Positions 41,409 to 49,132 of a DNA stretch of 64,000 nt are shown piece by piece. The notes under the pieces were generated by a model. It searched no databases, had not been told where the DNA came from, and saw only the letters and a list, made by a program, of their open reading frames with translations. The first letter of the stretch is position 1. Every line of letters begins with the position of its first letter. Both the position numbers and the translations under genes were made by a program. Source of the stretch: CALMEC01 sp964531025 (GTDB taxonomy: Bacteria > Actinomycetota > Thermoleophilia > Miltoncostaeales > Miltoncostaeaceae); contig CAZHDY010000005.1 in assembly GCA_964531025.1 (NCBI GenBank), positions 62,001-126,000 on the forward strand, read 5' to 3'.

Positions 41409-42170
41409 TCAGTCGGTCCGGCCGTCCTCGCGGACGACGGACCACACGTGGAAGACCCGCTGGATGACCGTCAGGAGCGAGAGTGCGGCCAGGATCACGA
41501 CGACGACGGCCAGGAAGTTGTCGATCCAGGTCTGGAAGAAGAAGCCCGATCCCAGGAGGAACAGGCGCTCGGGCCGGCTCATCAACCCGCCACGGTTCGA
41601 ATCGATACCCAGGCCCTCGGCGCGCGCACGCGTGTACGAGATGAGGAACGACGCCGTCAATGCCGCGAACGCCGCCGCCACCGCCCACCACTGCTCGTCG
41701 CGGGCGAACACGATGCCCACGGCGCCGAGCACGATGCCCTCGGCGAAACGGTCGAGAGTGGAGTCGAGGAACGCGCCGAATCGCGATGATTTCCCGGAGA
41801 GGCGTGCAACGGATCCGTCGAGCAGGTCGGAGAGCGAACCGATCGTGAAGAACCAGAACGCGCCCATCCACCACTCCTTGACGATGAACGGCACGGACGC
41901 CGCCACCAGGAGGAAACCGATGGTCGTGACCCAGTTCGGGGTCGCCCCGATGCGCACGAGCCCGCGGACGACCGGGCCGGCCACGGCACGCGCACCCCCC
42001 GATATGCGATCGCGAACGGTCGACGGTGGAGGTGTCTGGGCGGGCTGGGAGATGGGCGGCTGCCTGGTGAGGGCACCTCGTCGTCGGTCGCGGCGATGGT
42101 GCGGCGCTTTGCGGGTGTCCTCGTCAGGGGAGAGAACGACCGTAGAATAGCGACCGATGCAGATACTCAC
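41409..42170 (-). CDS. CDP-alcohol phosphatidyltransferase, probably phosphatidylinositol-phosphate synthase type
   Basis: A membrane enzyme that joins CDP-diacylglycerol to an alcohol phosphate. The signature D-G-x2-A-R-x8-G-x3-D-x3-D is complete in DLLDGSVARLSGKSSRFGAFLDSTLD, split by one helix; RGLVRIGATPNWVTTIG precedes it and about six helices follow. The nearby PimA-like and inositol-phosphate synthase genes favour inositol phosphate as substrate over glycerol phosphate. GTG 42170 is the only in-frame start before the conserved N-terminus except GTG 41984; using it makes the gene overlap the divergent FAH gene by 14 bp. Confidence 0.85.
   Translation of the reverse strand: MSICIGRYSTVVLSPDEDTRKAPHHRRDRRRGALTRQPPISQPAQTPPPSTVRDRISGGARAVAGPVVRGLVRIGATPNWVTTIGFLLVAASVPFIVKEWWMGAFWFFTIGSLSDLLDGSVARLSGKSSRFGAFLDSTLDRFAEGIVLGAVGIVFARDEQWWAVAAAFAALTASFLISYTRARAEGLGIDSNRGGLMSRPERLFLLGSGFFFQTWIDNFLAVVVVILAALSLLTVIQRVFHVWSVVREDGRTD
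42143..42148 (+). promoter_or_regulatory. -10 element TAGAAT of a leaderless promoter for the FAH-family gene
   Basis: TAGAAT ends 8 nt before ATG 42157. It lies inside the proposed 5' end of the divergent phosphatidyltransferase gene. Confidence 0.5.
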
Positions 42171-42963
42171 CTACCTCGGACCCGACGGACCCGCAGTGGG
42201 CGTCCGCGACGGGGAACACGTCCAGCCGATCACGGCGGCGTCGATTCTCGATGTGGTGCGCGGCGCCTCGGTCGTCGCGGTGGGCGCGCCCCGCGTCCTC
42301 GCCGAGCTCCGTGTCCTCGCACCTTTCCGTCCGGGCAAGGTCATCGGAATCGGGCTCAACTATCCGAAGCATGCGGCCGAGACGGGCATGGAGGTTCCCG
42401 AGCGGCCGATCCTCTTCGGGAAGCTCACCACGTCGATCACGGACCCGGACGGTCCCGTCCGTCTGCCGGGGTACTCGACGAAGGTCGACTTCGAGGGTGA
42501 GCTCGCCGTTGTCATCGGACGTGACGCCTGCGATGTCCCGGTGGACGACGCCCTCGACGTGGTCTACGGCTACGCGATCATGAACGACGTCAGCGCCCGT
42601 GACATCCAGGCCGTGGAGCCGCAGTGGGTGCGCGCGAAGGGGGCCGACACGTTCGGGCCGTGGGGCCCCTGGATCACCACGGCCGACGAGATCCCCGACC
42701 CGCAGGATCTCCGTATCCGCTCCTGGGTGTCGGGTGAACTCATGCAGGACGCGTCCACGGCGGAGATGTTCTACCCGGTTGCCGAGCTGATCGCGTTCGC
42801 CTCGCAGTCGGTCACGTTGGAGGCGGGAGACGTCATTGCGACAGGAACACCGGCGGGGGTCGGGGTTGCGCGTACCCCACCGCGCTTCCTGCGCGATGGC
42901 GATACGGTGCGCATCGCCATCGACGGTCTCGGCTCCATCGAACATGCCGTGATCGGCGGCTGA
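42157..42963 (+). CDS. Fumarylacetoacetate hydrolase family protein
   Basis: A 268-residue metal-dependent hydrolase/decarboxylase/isomerase family member acting on beta-diketo or oxo acids. Seen: KVIGIGLNYPKHAAE (catalytic His region), FGKLTTSI, VDFEGELAVVIGRDA with the acidic metal ligands (E-x-E), YGYAIMNDVSARDIQ (Asp ligand), KGADTFGPWGPWI, and VIATGTPAGVG near the end. Full length and intact. The true substrate (acylpyruvate, oxaloacetate or catechol-pathway acids) cannot be told; no catabolic genes accompany it. Confidence 0.92.
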   Translation: MQILTYLGPDGPAVGVRDGEHVQPITAASILDVVRGASVVAVGAPRVLAELRVLAPFRPGKVIGIGLNYPKHAAETGMEVPERPILFGKLTTSITDPDGPVRLPGYSTKVDFEGELAVVIGRDACDVPVDDALDVVYGYAIMNDVSARDIQAVEPQWVRAKGADTFGPWGPWITTADEIPDPQDLRIRSWVSGELMQDASTAEMFYPVAELIAFASQSVTLEAGDVIATGTPAGVGVARTPPRFLRDGDTVRIAIDGLGSIEHAVIGG

Positions 42964-43031
42964 TCCTCGTGCGGGCACCCCGTGGTGGTGGTCGCTAACG
43001 TCGGTCCGTTGATCACCACCGAGGCACATCC

Positions 43032-43832
43032 ATGAGCGACCCCGACCGTTTCGCTGTACTTCTCACGCGATCCGGCGTGGGGATACCCCGCGGCATCCTG
43101 GGCGGTGAGGCACGTGATCTGGCGCGGGCCGTTGCCACCGGCGGTGACGCGCCGTTCGCGGAGCTGCGCACCGCGGCCGCCGAGCTCCATTGGCCGGCCC
43201 TGCGCGGCGCCATCGGGGCGGCCCTCCGGCGGGCTCGGGAGAACGGCATCGAGGACGCGGCGCTCGACGAGGCCATGGCGCTGACCGACGACGAGGACCC
43301 GGGCAATCCGTTCGCGCAGGCGGTGATCGACGATGCCGTGCGGCAGCTGGCCGCCGTGATCGTCCGAAGCAACGAGCGCCTCACGGTGCTCGATCAGCGT
43401 CTGGAGGAGGACACGGCGGGCGACGACGTCTCGCGGACCGTCGGGGACATCGTCTCGGACCTGCTCGACCTCGACGTCGAGGACTACGAGGACGAGATCG
43501 CCGCCTTCGTGCAGGGTGGTGAGAGCGATGCATCACGTCGCGAGCTGGCCCGCTCGACGGGTGACGACGAGATGCGCGAGTGGGCGCGAAGCGAGCTGGC
43601 CTGGATCACCGACGGCTCACCGACGACGTCCGGTGCGGCGCTCTCCGCGATGGCCCGTGGACCGCTGCCGGAGGATCCGTCGGAGGACCCGGTGTGGATG
43701 TCGACCATCCTGGCGCTGGTCGAGGAGGCCGTGGAACTCGTCCAGGTGGACGAGCTCATGGGCGAGGACGACGGCAGGGGTTCGTCGAACGGCGCGGGTG
43801 ATGACTGGTCGATGGACTCACCGGAGGACTGA
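43032..43832 (+). CDS. Acidic protein of unknown function
   Basis: A 266-residue, strongly acidic, mainly alpha-helical cytoplasmic protein without signal peptide or membrane helix. I do not recognise a family. Visible: an N-terminal RFAVLLTRSGVGIPRGILGG, a helix with repeated Ala/Arg around residue 65, Asp/Glu clusters (DLLDLDVEDYEDEIAAF) around 140-155, and a low-complexity acidic tail ending DSPED. GAGG lies 8 nt before ATG 43032. Codon use resembles its neighbours. Its partner genes, if any, are not obvious; it stands 68 bp after the FAH gene. Confidence 0.6.
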   Translation: MSDPDRFAVLLTRSGVGIPRGILGGEARDLARAVATGGDAPFAELRTAAAELHWPALRGAIGAALRRARENGIEDAALDEAMALTDDEDPGNPFAQAVIDDAVRQLAAVIVRSNERLTVLDQRLEEDTAGDDVSRTVGDIVSDLLDLDVEDYEDEIAAFVQGGESDASRRELARSTGDDEMREWARSELAWITDGSPTTSGAALSAMARGPLPEDPSEDPVWMSTILALVEEAVELVQVDELMGEDDGRGSSNGAGDDWSMDSPED

Positions 43833-43997
43833 CTCGGCCGGGACCCGCATCTGCGGCCCACTCCCGTCACGCCATCGCTCGGCCGGCCGTACGGTGGGGC
43901 CGGCGCTCGGCGTCGGATCAGCACTCGCCGCCCGGTGGTGAACATGCGGTACTGGTACCCGATGTCCACTTCCGGTCGCGGCGACGCCTCCGAAATG

Positions 43998-44026
43998 CCC
44001 GTGGGGGACGGTCCGGCCCCCACGGG
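43998..44026. terminator. Hairpin terminator between the acidic-protein gene and ino1
   Basis: CCCGTGGGGG / CCCCCACGGG, 10 bp with a 9-nt loop, 27 bp from the minus-strand stop at 44054; symmetric enough to serve both converging genes. Confidence 0.6.
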
Positions 44027-44053
44027 TACAGCTGCTCACTGCCGGTGCGCCAC

Positions 44054-45379
44054 CTACTCCTCGTAGTACTCGGCGCCCAGGTGGGTGATGGGCTCGTCGC
44101 CCTTCAGGTACCGAAGCGTGTTCTTCAGCTTCGTGAGCTGGATGAACAGGTCGTGCTCCGGGTAGACGTCGTCGCGGACCGGCTGGGGGCTCTTCCAGTA
44201 GAAGCTGAGCCACTCCTGCACCCCGGTCATGCCGGCACGGGCCGCCAGGTCGAAGAAGAGCGCCAGGTCGAGGACGATCGGCGCCGCCAGGATCGAGTCG
44301 CGGCACAGGAAGTCGATCTTGATCTGCATCGGGTAGCCCAGCCACCCGAAGATGTCGATGTTGTCCCACCCCTCCTTGTTGTCACCGCGCGGGGGGTAGT
44401 AGTTGATGCGCACCACGTGGTGGATGTCGCCGTAGAGCTCCGGGTTGCGGCTCGGCTCGAAGATCGTGTCGAGCACGCCGAGCTTGGAGACCTCCTTCGT
44501 CTTGAAGGAGTCGGGGTCGTCCAGCACCTCGCCGTCCCGGTTCCCCAGGATGTTGGTCGAGTACCAGCCGTGGACGCCCAGCATGCGGGCCTTGAGGCCC
44601 GGGGCGAGGATCGTCTTCATGAGGGTCTGACCCGTCTTGAAGTCCTTGCCGCCGACGGCGACCCGGTTCTTGCGGGCGAGCTCCATCATCGCGGGGAAGT
44701 CGAGCGACAGGTTCGGCGCGCCGTTGGCGTACGGGTGACCCAGGCTGAGGAAGGCGTAGGCGTAGATCTGGCTCGGCGCGATGTCCGGATCGCTGTCACG
44801 GAGACCCTGCTCGAACGCCTCGAGCGACTGGTGGACGGCGGTCGGCTCCTTGTAGATCTCGGTCGAACCGCACCACACGCCCACGATGCGGCTGCAACCG
44901 TTGGCCTCCTTGAAGCGGGTGATGTCCTGGATGAGGGCCTGTGCCCAATCCCACTTCGACGCCGGGGGCTTCACGTTGTCGCCGTGGAGATTGCGGACGT
45001 ACTCCTGCTCGAAGACGGCGGTCATCGGCGCGATCGTCGACAGCTCGTCCTTCAGCTCCTCGAGCATCGCGGCCTCGAGGACCCCTGCGTTCTTGGCGGC
45101 CTCGTAGGCGTTGTCCGGGACGACGTCCCATCCACCGAACGCGATGTCGTTCAGATCGGCCAGCGGGAGATAGTCCCGGATCAGCTGGACGTTGTCGTCG
45201 GTGCGCTTGCCCACCCGGATGGTTCCCATCTGGGTGAGGCTCCCGATCGGCTGTGCGAGCCCTCTGCGGATCGCGAGGACGCCGGCGATGACGGTTGTGC
45301 CGACAGCGCCCATCCCCGGAAGAAGGACGCCCAGCTTGCCCTCGGCGGGCGCAATCTCGACATCGGACGGTAGTGCCAC
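44054..45379 (-). CDS. ino1: Inositol-3-phosphate synthase (long, eukaryote-like form)
   Basis: NAD-dependent enzyme converting glucose-6-phosphate to inositol-3-phosphate, feeding phosphatidylinositol and related solutes. 441 residues: LGVLLPGMGAVGTTVIAG (NAD loop), AFGGWDVVPDNAYEAAKNAGVL, ANGAPNLSLDFPAMMELARK, GGKDFKTGQTLMKT, LGVHGWYSTNILGNRDGEVL, YYPPRGDNKEGWDNIDIFGW. The GKDFKTGQT and NxLGNxDG blocks are shared with the eukaryotic type; the short mycobacterial Ino1 is ~360 residues. GTG 45379 is fixed by GGAGG 6 nt upstream. Together with the phosphatidyltransferase and PimA-like genes 2-4 kb away, it suggests an inositol-lipid function. Confidence 0.95.
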   Translation of the reverse strand: MALPSDVEIAPAEGKLGVLLPGMGAVGTTVIAGVLAIRRGLAQPIGSLTQMGTIRVGKRTDDNVQLIRDYLPLADLNDIAFGGWDVVPDNAYEAAKNAGVLEAAMLEELKDELSTIAPMTAVFEQEYVRNLHGDNVKPPASKWDWAQALIQDITRFKEANGCSRIVGVWCGSTEIYKEPTAVHQSLEAFEQGLRDSDPDIAPSQIYAYAFLSLGHPYANGAPNLSLDFPAMMELARKNRVAVGGKDFKTGQTLMKTILAPGLKARMLGVHGWYSTNILGNRDGEVLDDPDSFKTKEVSKLGVLDTIFEPSRNPELYGDIHHVVRINYYPPRGDNKEGWDNIDIFGWLGYPMQIKIDFLCRDSILAAPIVLDLALFFDLAARAGMTGVQEWLSFYWKSPQPVRDDVYPEHDLFIQLTKLKNTLRYLKGDEPITHLGAEYYEE

Positions 45380-45642
45380 GTGGCCTCCAACGTAGAACGA
45401 TAAGTAGGTGCGGTGTGGCGGCGGTCGGCGCCGACCGAGTGGCGGCGTTCGTCGACGGCGTCCCAGCACCGCTGTTCATCTGAGATCACACCTTACTCGC
45501 CCGGGATGTCGGCGACATGGGACGAACGCCGTGCGGGCGGCCAAGAGTCGGTAACGGGACCGGTAACGGTGCCCTCGACGAGACGTCTGTCAGGGGACTG
45601 TCGCCCCGCCGAGGACGCGCGCCGGGCCACGTGATCGTGGGA

Positions 45643-46632
45643 TCAGCCGTCCAGCTCGTCGGGAAGACCTGCGGTGGCGAAGAGCCGCCGGTCGAAGAAG
45701 GCCCGCACATGCGCGATGCGCCCGTCGACGATGTCGAGGACCGAGAACTGGAACGCCCGGTGGACGCCGTCCTGTTCGCGCATGTACATGGCGAACGCGG
45801 GCTGCCCGTTGGCCGAGGCGGGGATCATCCGCATGTCGCCGGGACCCGACGCGGGACACTGGGTCCGGACCAGGTCGATGATGGCCGCGACACCCGAGAA
45901 CCAGCCGTCGAACGGCGGCATCTCCCACGTGGCGTCCTTTGCGAGCAGATCGACCAGCGACTCGATGTCGTACCGCTCGAACGCGTCGGCGTACTTGTCG
46001 AGGAGCTCCCGCTCGTGGTCGTCCAGCTCGTCGGCCAGGCGGGCGCGTTCCAGCTCGTCGCGGTCGGCCATGCTCGTGCGTGCCCGCTGTAGCGCGCTGT
46101 TGCACGACGCCACGGTGCTGTCGAGGACGTCGGCGGTCTCGGCGGCCGAGAAACCCAGAACGTCGCGCAGCACGAGGACGGCGCGCTGTCGCGGAGGGAG
46201 ATCCTGCAGCGCCGCGATGAGTGCCAGGCGCACGCCGTTGCGTGTGGCGGCACGCTCCTCGGGCGACGGCTCCGGTTCGGCGGCACCGACGAGTGCGTCC
46301 GGGAGGGGCTCCAGCCAGGGGATCTCGGTTTGCGTCGACAGCTGACCGGAGGGGTCGGCCGGTCCCTGCCCCAGACCGGTGGGCATCTGCCGGCGAGAGG
46401 TGCTGCCCAGAGCCGAGAGACAGGTGTTCGTCGCGATGCGGTACATCCACGTGCGGACCGATGAGCGTCCCTCGAAGCGGTGGAACGCGCGCCATGCCCG
46501 CAGGTATGTCTCCTGGACCTGGTCCTCGGCCTCCTGGGTCGAGCCCAGCATGCGGTAACAGTGTGCGAGGAGCTCGGTGCGAAGGGGGCCGGTCTGCATC
46601 TCGAACTCACGCTCTTTGGTCGATGTGGTCAT
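45643..46632 (-). CDS. RNA polymerase sigma factor with SnoaL-like C-terminal domain
   Basis: A 329-residue sigma-70 family protein of the long SigG/ECF56-like class. Region 2: LLAHCYRMLGSTQEAEDQVQETYLRAWRAF and VRTWMYRIATNTCLSAL; region 4: LPPRQRAVLVLRDVLGFSAAETADVLDSTVASCNSALQRA. A C-terminal NTF2/SnoaL-like domain (YADAFERYDIESLVDLLAKDATWEMPP, then FFDRRLFATAGLP) replaces a separate anti-sigma factor and is thought to modulate activity. GAGGAC precedes the ATG. A VOC-family gene lies just upstream, a frequent partner of this class. Confidence 0.92.
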   Translation of the reverse strand: MTTSTKEREFEMQTGPLRTELLAHCYRMLGSTQEAEDQVQETYLRAWRAFHRFEGRSSVRTWMYRIATNTCLSALGSTSRRQMPTGLGQGPADPSGQLSTQTEIPWLEPLPDALVGAAEPEPSPEERAATRNGVRLALIAALQDLPPRQRAVLVLRDVLGFSAAETADVLDSTVASCNSALQRARTSMADRDELERARLADELDDHERELLDKYADAFERYDIESLVDLLAKDATWEMPPFDGWFSGVAAIIDLVRTQCPASGPGDMRMIPASANGQPAFAMYMREQDGVHRAFQFSVLDIVDGRIAHVRAFFDRRLFATAGLPDELDG

Positions 46633-46811
46633 TCGTCCTCATTTCGGGAATGCGTGTCCACTCGCCGCCGCTGCGGGTCCCGGATGATAGGGCGCGACGG
46701 GGGGACGAGGGGCGCCGATGGTTCTGAGGGGCGTGTCGGGTCGCGCTGACCCGCCCGCCGCGGCCGGTGCGCTCAGGGGCGCATTCCGGCGCCTGGTACG
46801 CCGAACGGAGA

Positions 46812-47210
46812 TCATCCGGCGGCCGGGTCCGTCCAGAGGACCTCCCAGATGTGGCCGTCCAGGTCGGAATAGGACCGCCCGTACATGAAGCCCAGGTCCT
46901 GCGGCTCGCGGGCCTCGGCCCCTCCGGCGGTGACGGCCTCGCTCACCAGCTCGTCGACGGCCTCACGGCTGTCCACCGACAGCGCGACCAGAACCTGGGT
47001 CGTCATCTGGGCGTCCGCGACCTCGCGCGGGGTGAACGTCTGGAAGAACGCGCGCTGCAGGAGCATCGCGTAGAGGTTGTCGCCGAGGACGAGACAGAGC
47101 GCCTTGTCGTCGCAGAAGTCCTCGTTGAACGAGTATCCGAGTGACGAGAAGAACGTCCGGCTGGCGTTCACGTCGCGGACGGGGAGGTTGACGAAGATCA
47201 TGTTGTGCAC
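46812..47210 (-). CDS. VOC-superfamily glyoxalase/bleomycin-resistance-like protein
   Basis: A 132-residue vicinal-oxygen-chelate protein: MIFVNLPVRDVNASRTFFSSLGYSFN at the start, ALCLVLGDNLYAMLL, and the C-terminal GRSYSDLDGHIWEVLW with the conserved D-x-x-G-H-x-W/E metal-ligand segment. GTG 47210 was chosen because AGGAG lies 6-7 nt upstream. Located upstream of, and in line with, the SnoaL-tailed sigma factor (179 bp gap), a pairing common in actinobacteria. Substrate unknown. Confidence 0.88.
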   Translation of the reverse strand: MHNMIFVNLPVRDVNASRTFFSSLGYSFNEDFCDDKALCLVLGDNLYAMLLQRAFFQTFTPREVADAQMTTQVLVALSVDSREAVDELVSEAVTAGGAEAREPQDLGFMYGRSYSDLDGHIWEVLWTDPAAG

Positions 47211-47339
47211 CGTGGGCTCCTTGTGCGGGGTTTGGTCGTACAGACCGCCCTCGCGGCGGGAAGTCATCGGTGATGACTGCACCGGCGTCGGGTACCGGTC
47301 GCCGGCGGAGGCCATGCGAGGCCCGACCGTCGCGATATC

Positions 47340-49073
47340 TCAGTCGGCCAGCATCAGCCGGGTGAGCCGCGCGGTGTCCTGCGTGGTCCAGCCCGGTGGA
47401 CGCAGGAGCGCGAGCCACGCGGTGATCAGCTCCGGGCCGTAGTCGTGCCCGTATCCAGGAGGGGCCTCCATCGAGGCGATCTGATCGGTGGTGAGCTGCC
47501 AGAACGTCACCCATGGGAACCAGCCCATCCGCGGGATGACGTCGGGTGCACGGGGTTCGCGCAGCCAGTCCGGTCGTTCCCAGATGAGCTCGGGGGACCA
47601 CCATACGATGGGATCGGACCCGTGCTGAGCGATGGCCACTCGCGGTCGGGCGAGCGCGCCGTCCGGATCCACGAGGTCCGCCGCGCGCGCGAAGAAGCGC
47701 ACCGTCTCTCCGTCTCCGACGACCGGCAGGACCTGGCGGCTGCCGGGTCGCCGCTCGGCGACGATGGCACGCCACAGGTCGGTGCTGTGGGGCGGCCCGA
47801 CGAACAGGGCTGCGTCGGTCCGATCAAGGATGTCGTCGATGCTGTCGAACGCCGACATGGTCGCGAACGCCCCCAGGCTGGTTCCGAACACCGCAAGCTT
47901 CGGACGCGTCGCAGGGGGCAGTGACGACCAGTACGCGTACACGGTGTCGAAGAGCACCGTGCCGCTCGTCTCGGACACGGTCCGGTCGACGAGGAACGAC
48001 ATCCAGCTCGGGAAGTACGAGTACTGCATCGCTGCGATCGCGGTGTTGCCGCCGTTCGTGTACTCGAGCGGGATCGTCGACGACGTCGGTATCCATCCAC
48101 GCCCGGTCGTACCCGCGACGGCGATCACGGCGCGTCGATCGGCGTGGGTGCGGCGCAGTTCGGCGACGACGAGGTCCGCCTGCTCCTGCACCGAGTCCGC
48201 GGACTCACGGCCGACGTACACGCGGATGGGCTCGATGGCCGGTCGCCCGGTGAGGGCGGTTATGTCCCGTGCCGACGGTGCGCCGGCGACGAACGTGCGG
48301 CCGTCACGCCCCAGGGAGTCCCATGCCACCAGCGACGTGTCGCTGCCGGATCGGTTCGGTGACCGGGGCTGCACGATGCCGGGCTCGGTGCCCTCGTCGG
48401 TCGCCGCGAACGACACCTCGGCCACGCGCCGTGCGCCGGTCGCGATGATGTCCGTCGCGACGCCGAGGACGAGGGCGGCGACGATCAGCGCGGCGATCGC
48501 GCCCGAGAGGGGCGGCGGCAGGACGTGTCGGATCAAACGGTCCAGCACATGCCACAGTCGGCGCAGGGCGCGCGCGATGGCGAGCAGCACCATCGCGATC
48601 ACGAGGGCCAGGACCAGCACGCGGATGTAGTGGTGGCGTTCGCCGTCGTCCATGCCGACGGCCTCGCGGATCTCGGCCTGCCAGCCCGAGCTCAGCCAGA
48701 GGACGGCCACGAACGTGATGGCCGACAGCGTGCCGACGACCCGCCAGATCCAGATGCGGATGCGGTCCGGCGGCGACGGGATCCTCAGCGCGCGCAGGAT
48801 CGCGCTGATGGCTGCCCCGATCCCGTACCCGCCGGCGAGCCCCAGACCTGACACGACGCCCTGGACCACCCAGTGGCGCGGTAGGAGGGACGGCGCGAGC
48901 GACTGGACGGCGAACAGCGTCGCCACTACGAGCCCGAAGTGGTCGAGACCGCTCACGTAGCGGCGTGTCGCGGCGACGAGGCGGCGGCCCGCACGGTGTT
49001 CCGCCACCGGCGACGGCTCATCCCCCGTCACGGGTGGCGTCGGGTCGACGGTTGTGCGTGCCCCCTTCACCAC
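47340..49073 (-). CDS. Alpha/beta-hydrolase membrane protein
   Basis: A 577-residue membrane-anchored hydrolase of unknown substrate. Residues ~45-240 contain several hydrophobic helices (LDHFGLVVATLFAVQSLAPS; VLVLALVIAMVLLAIARAL; LSGAIAALIVAALVLGVA). The C-terminal ~300 residues are an alpha/beta-hydrolase fold with nucleophile elbow VFGTSLGAF and VVGDGETVRFF. The GTG at 49073 follows TAGGGT by 8 nt, which fits a leaderless message and rules out a much longer reading that would run through the antisense of the MFS gene. Same strand and downstream of the MFS exporter. Confidence 0.8.
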   Translation of the reverse strand: MVKGARTTVDPTPPVTGDEPSPVAEHRAGRRLVAATRRYVSGLDHFGLVVATLFAVQSLAPSLLPRHWVVQGVVSGLGLAGGYGIGAAISAILRALRIPSPPDRIRIWIWRVVGTLSAITFVAVLWLSSGWQAEIREAVGMDDGERHHYIRVLVLALVIAMVLLAIARALRRLWHVLDRLIRHVLPPPLSGAIAALIVAALVLGVATDIIATGARRVAEVSFAATDEGTEPGIVQPRSPNRSGSDTSLVAWDSLGRDGRTFVAGAPSARDITALTGRPAIEPIRVYVGRESADSVQEQADLVVAELRRTHADRRAVIAVAGTTGRGWIPTSSTIPLEYTNGGNTAIAAMQYSYFPSWMSFLVDRTVSETSGTVLFDTVYAYWSSLPPATRPKLAVFGTSLGAFATMSAFDSIDDILDRTDAALFVGPPHSTDLWRAIVAERRPGSRQVLPVVGDGETVRFFARAADLVDPDGALARPRVAIAQHGSDPIVWWSPELIWERPDWLREPRAPDVIPRMGWFPWVTFWQLTTDQIASMEAPPGYGHDYGPELITAWLALLRPPGWTTQDTARLTRLMLAD

Positions 49074-49081
49074 AGCCGCTG

Positions 49082-49087
49082 ACCCTA
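49082..49087 (-). promoter_or_regulatory. -10 element TAGGGT of a leaderless promoter for the hydrolase gene
   Basis: Minus-strand TAGGGT ends 8 nt before GTG 49073. Confidence 0.4.
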
Positions 49088-49132
49088 CCGCCCTTTCGGT
49101 GCGAATCCGGGCGGTCCGGTCACCGGCACGAC

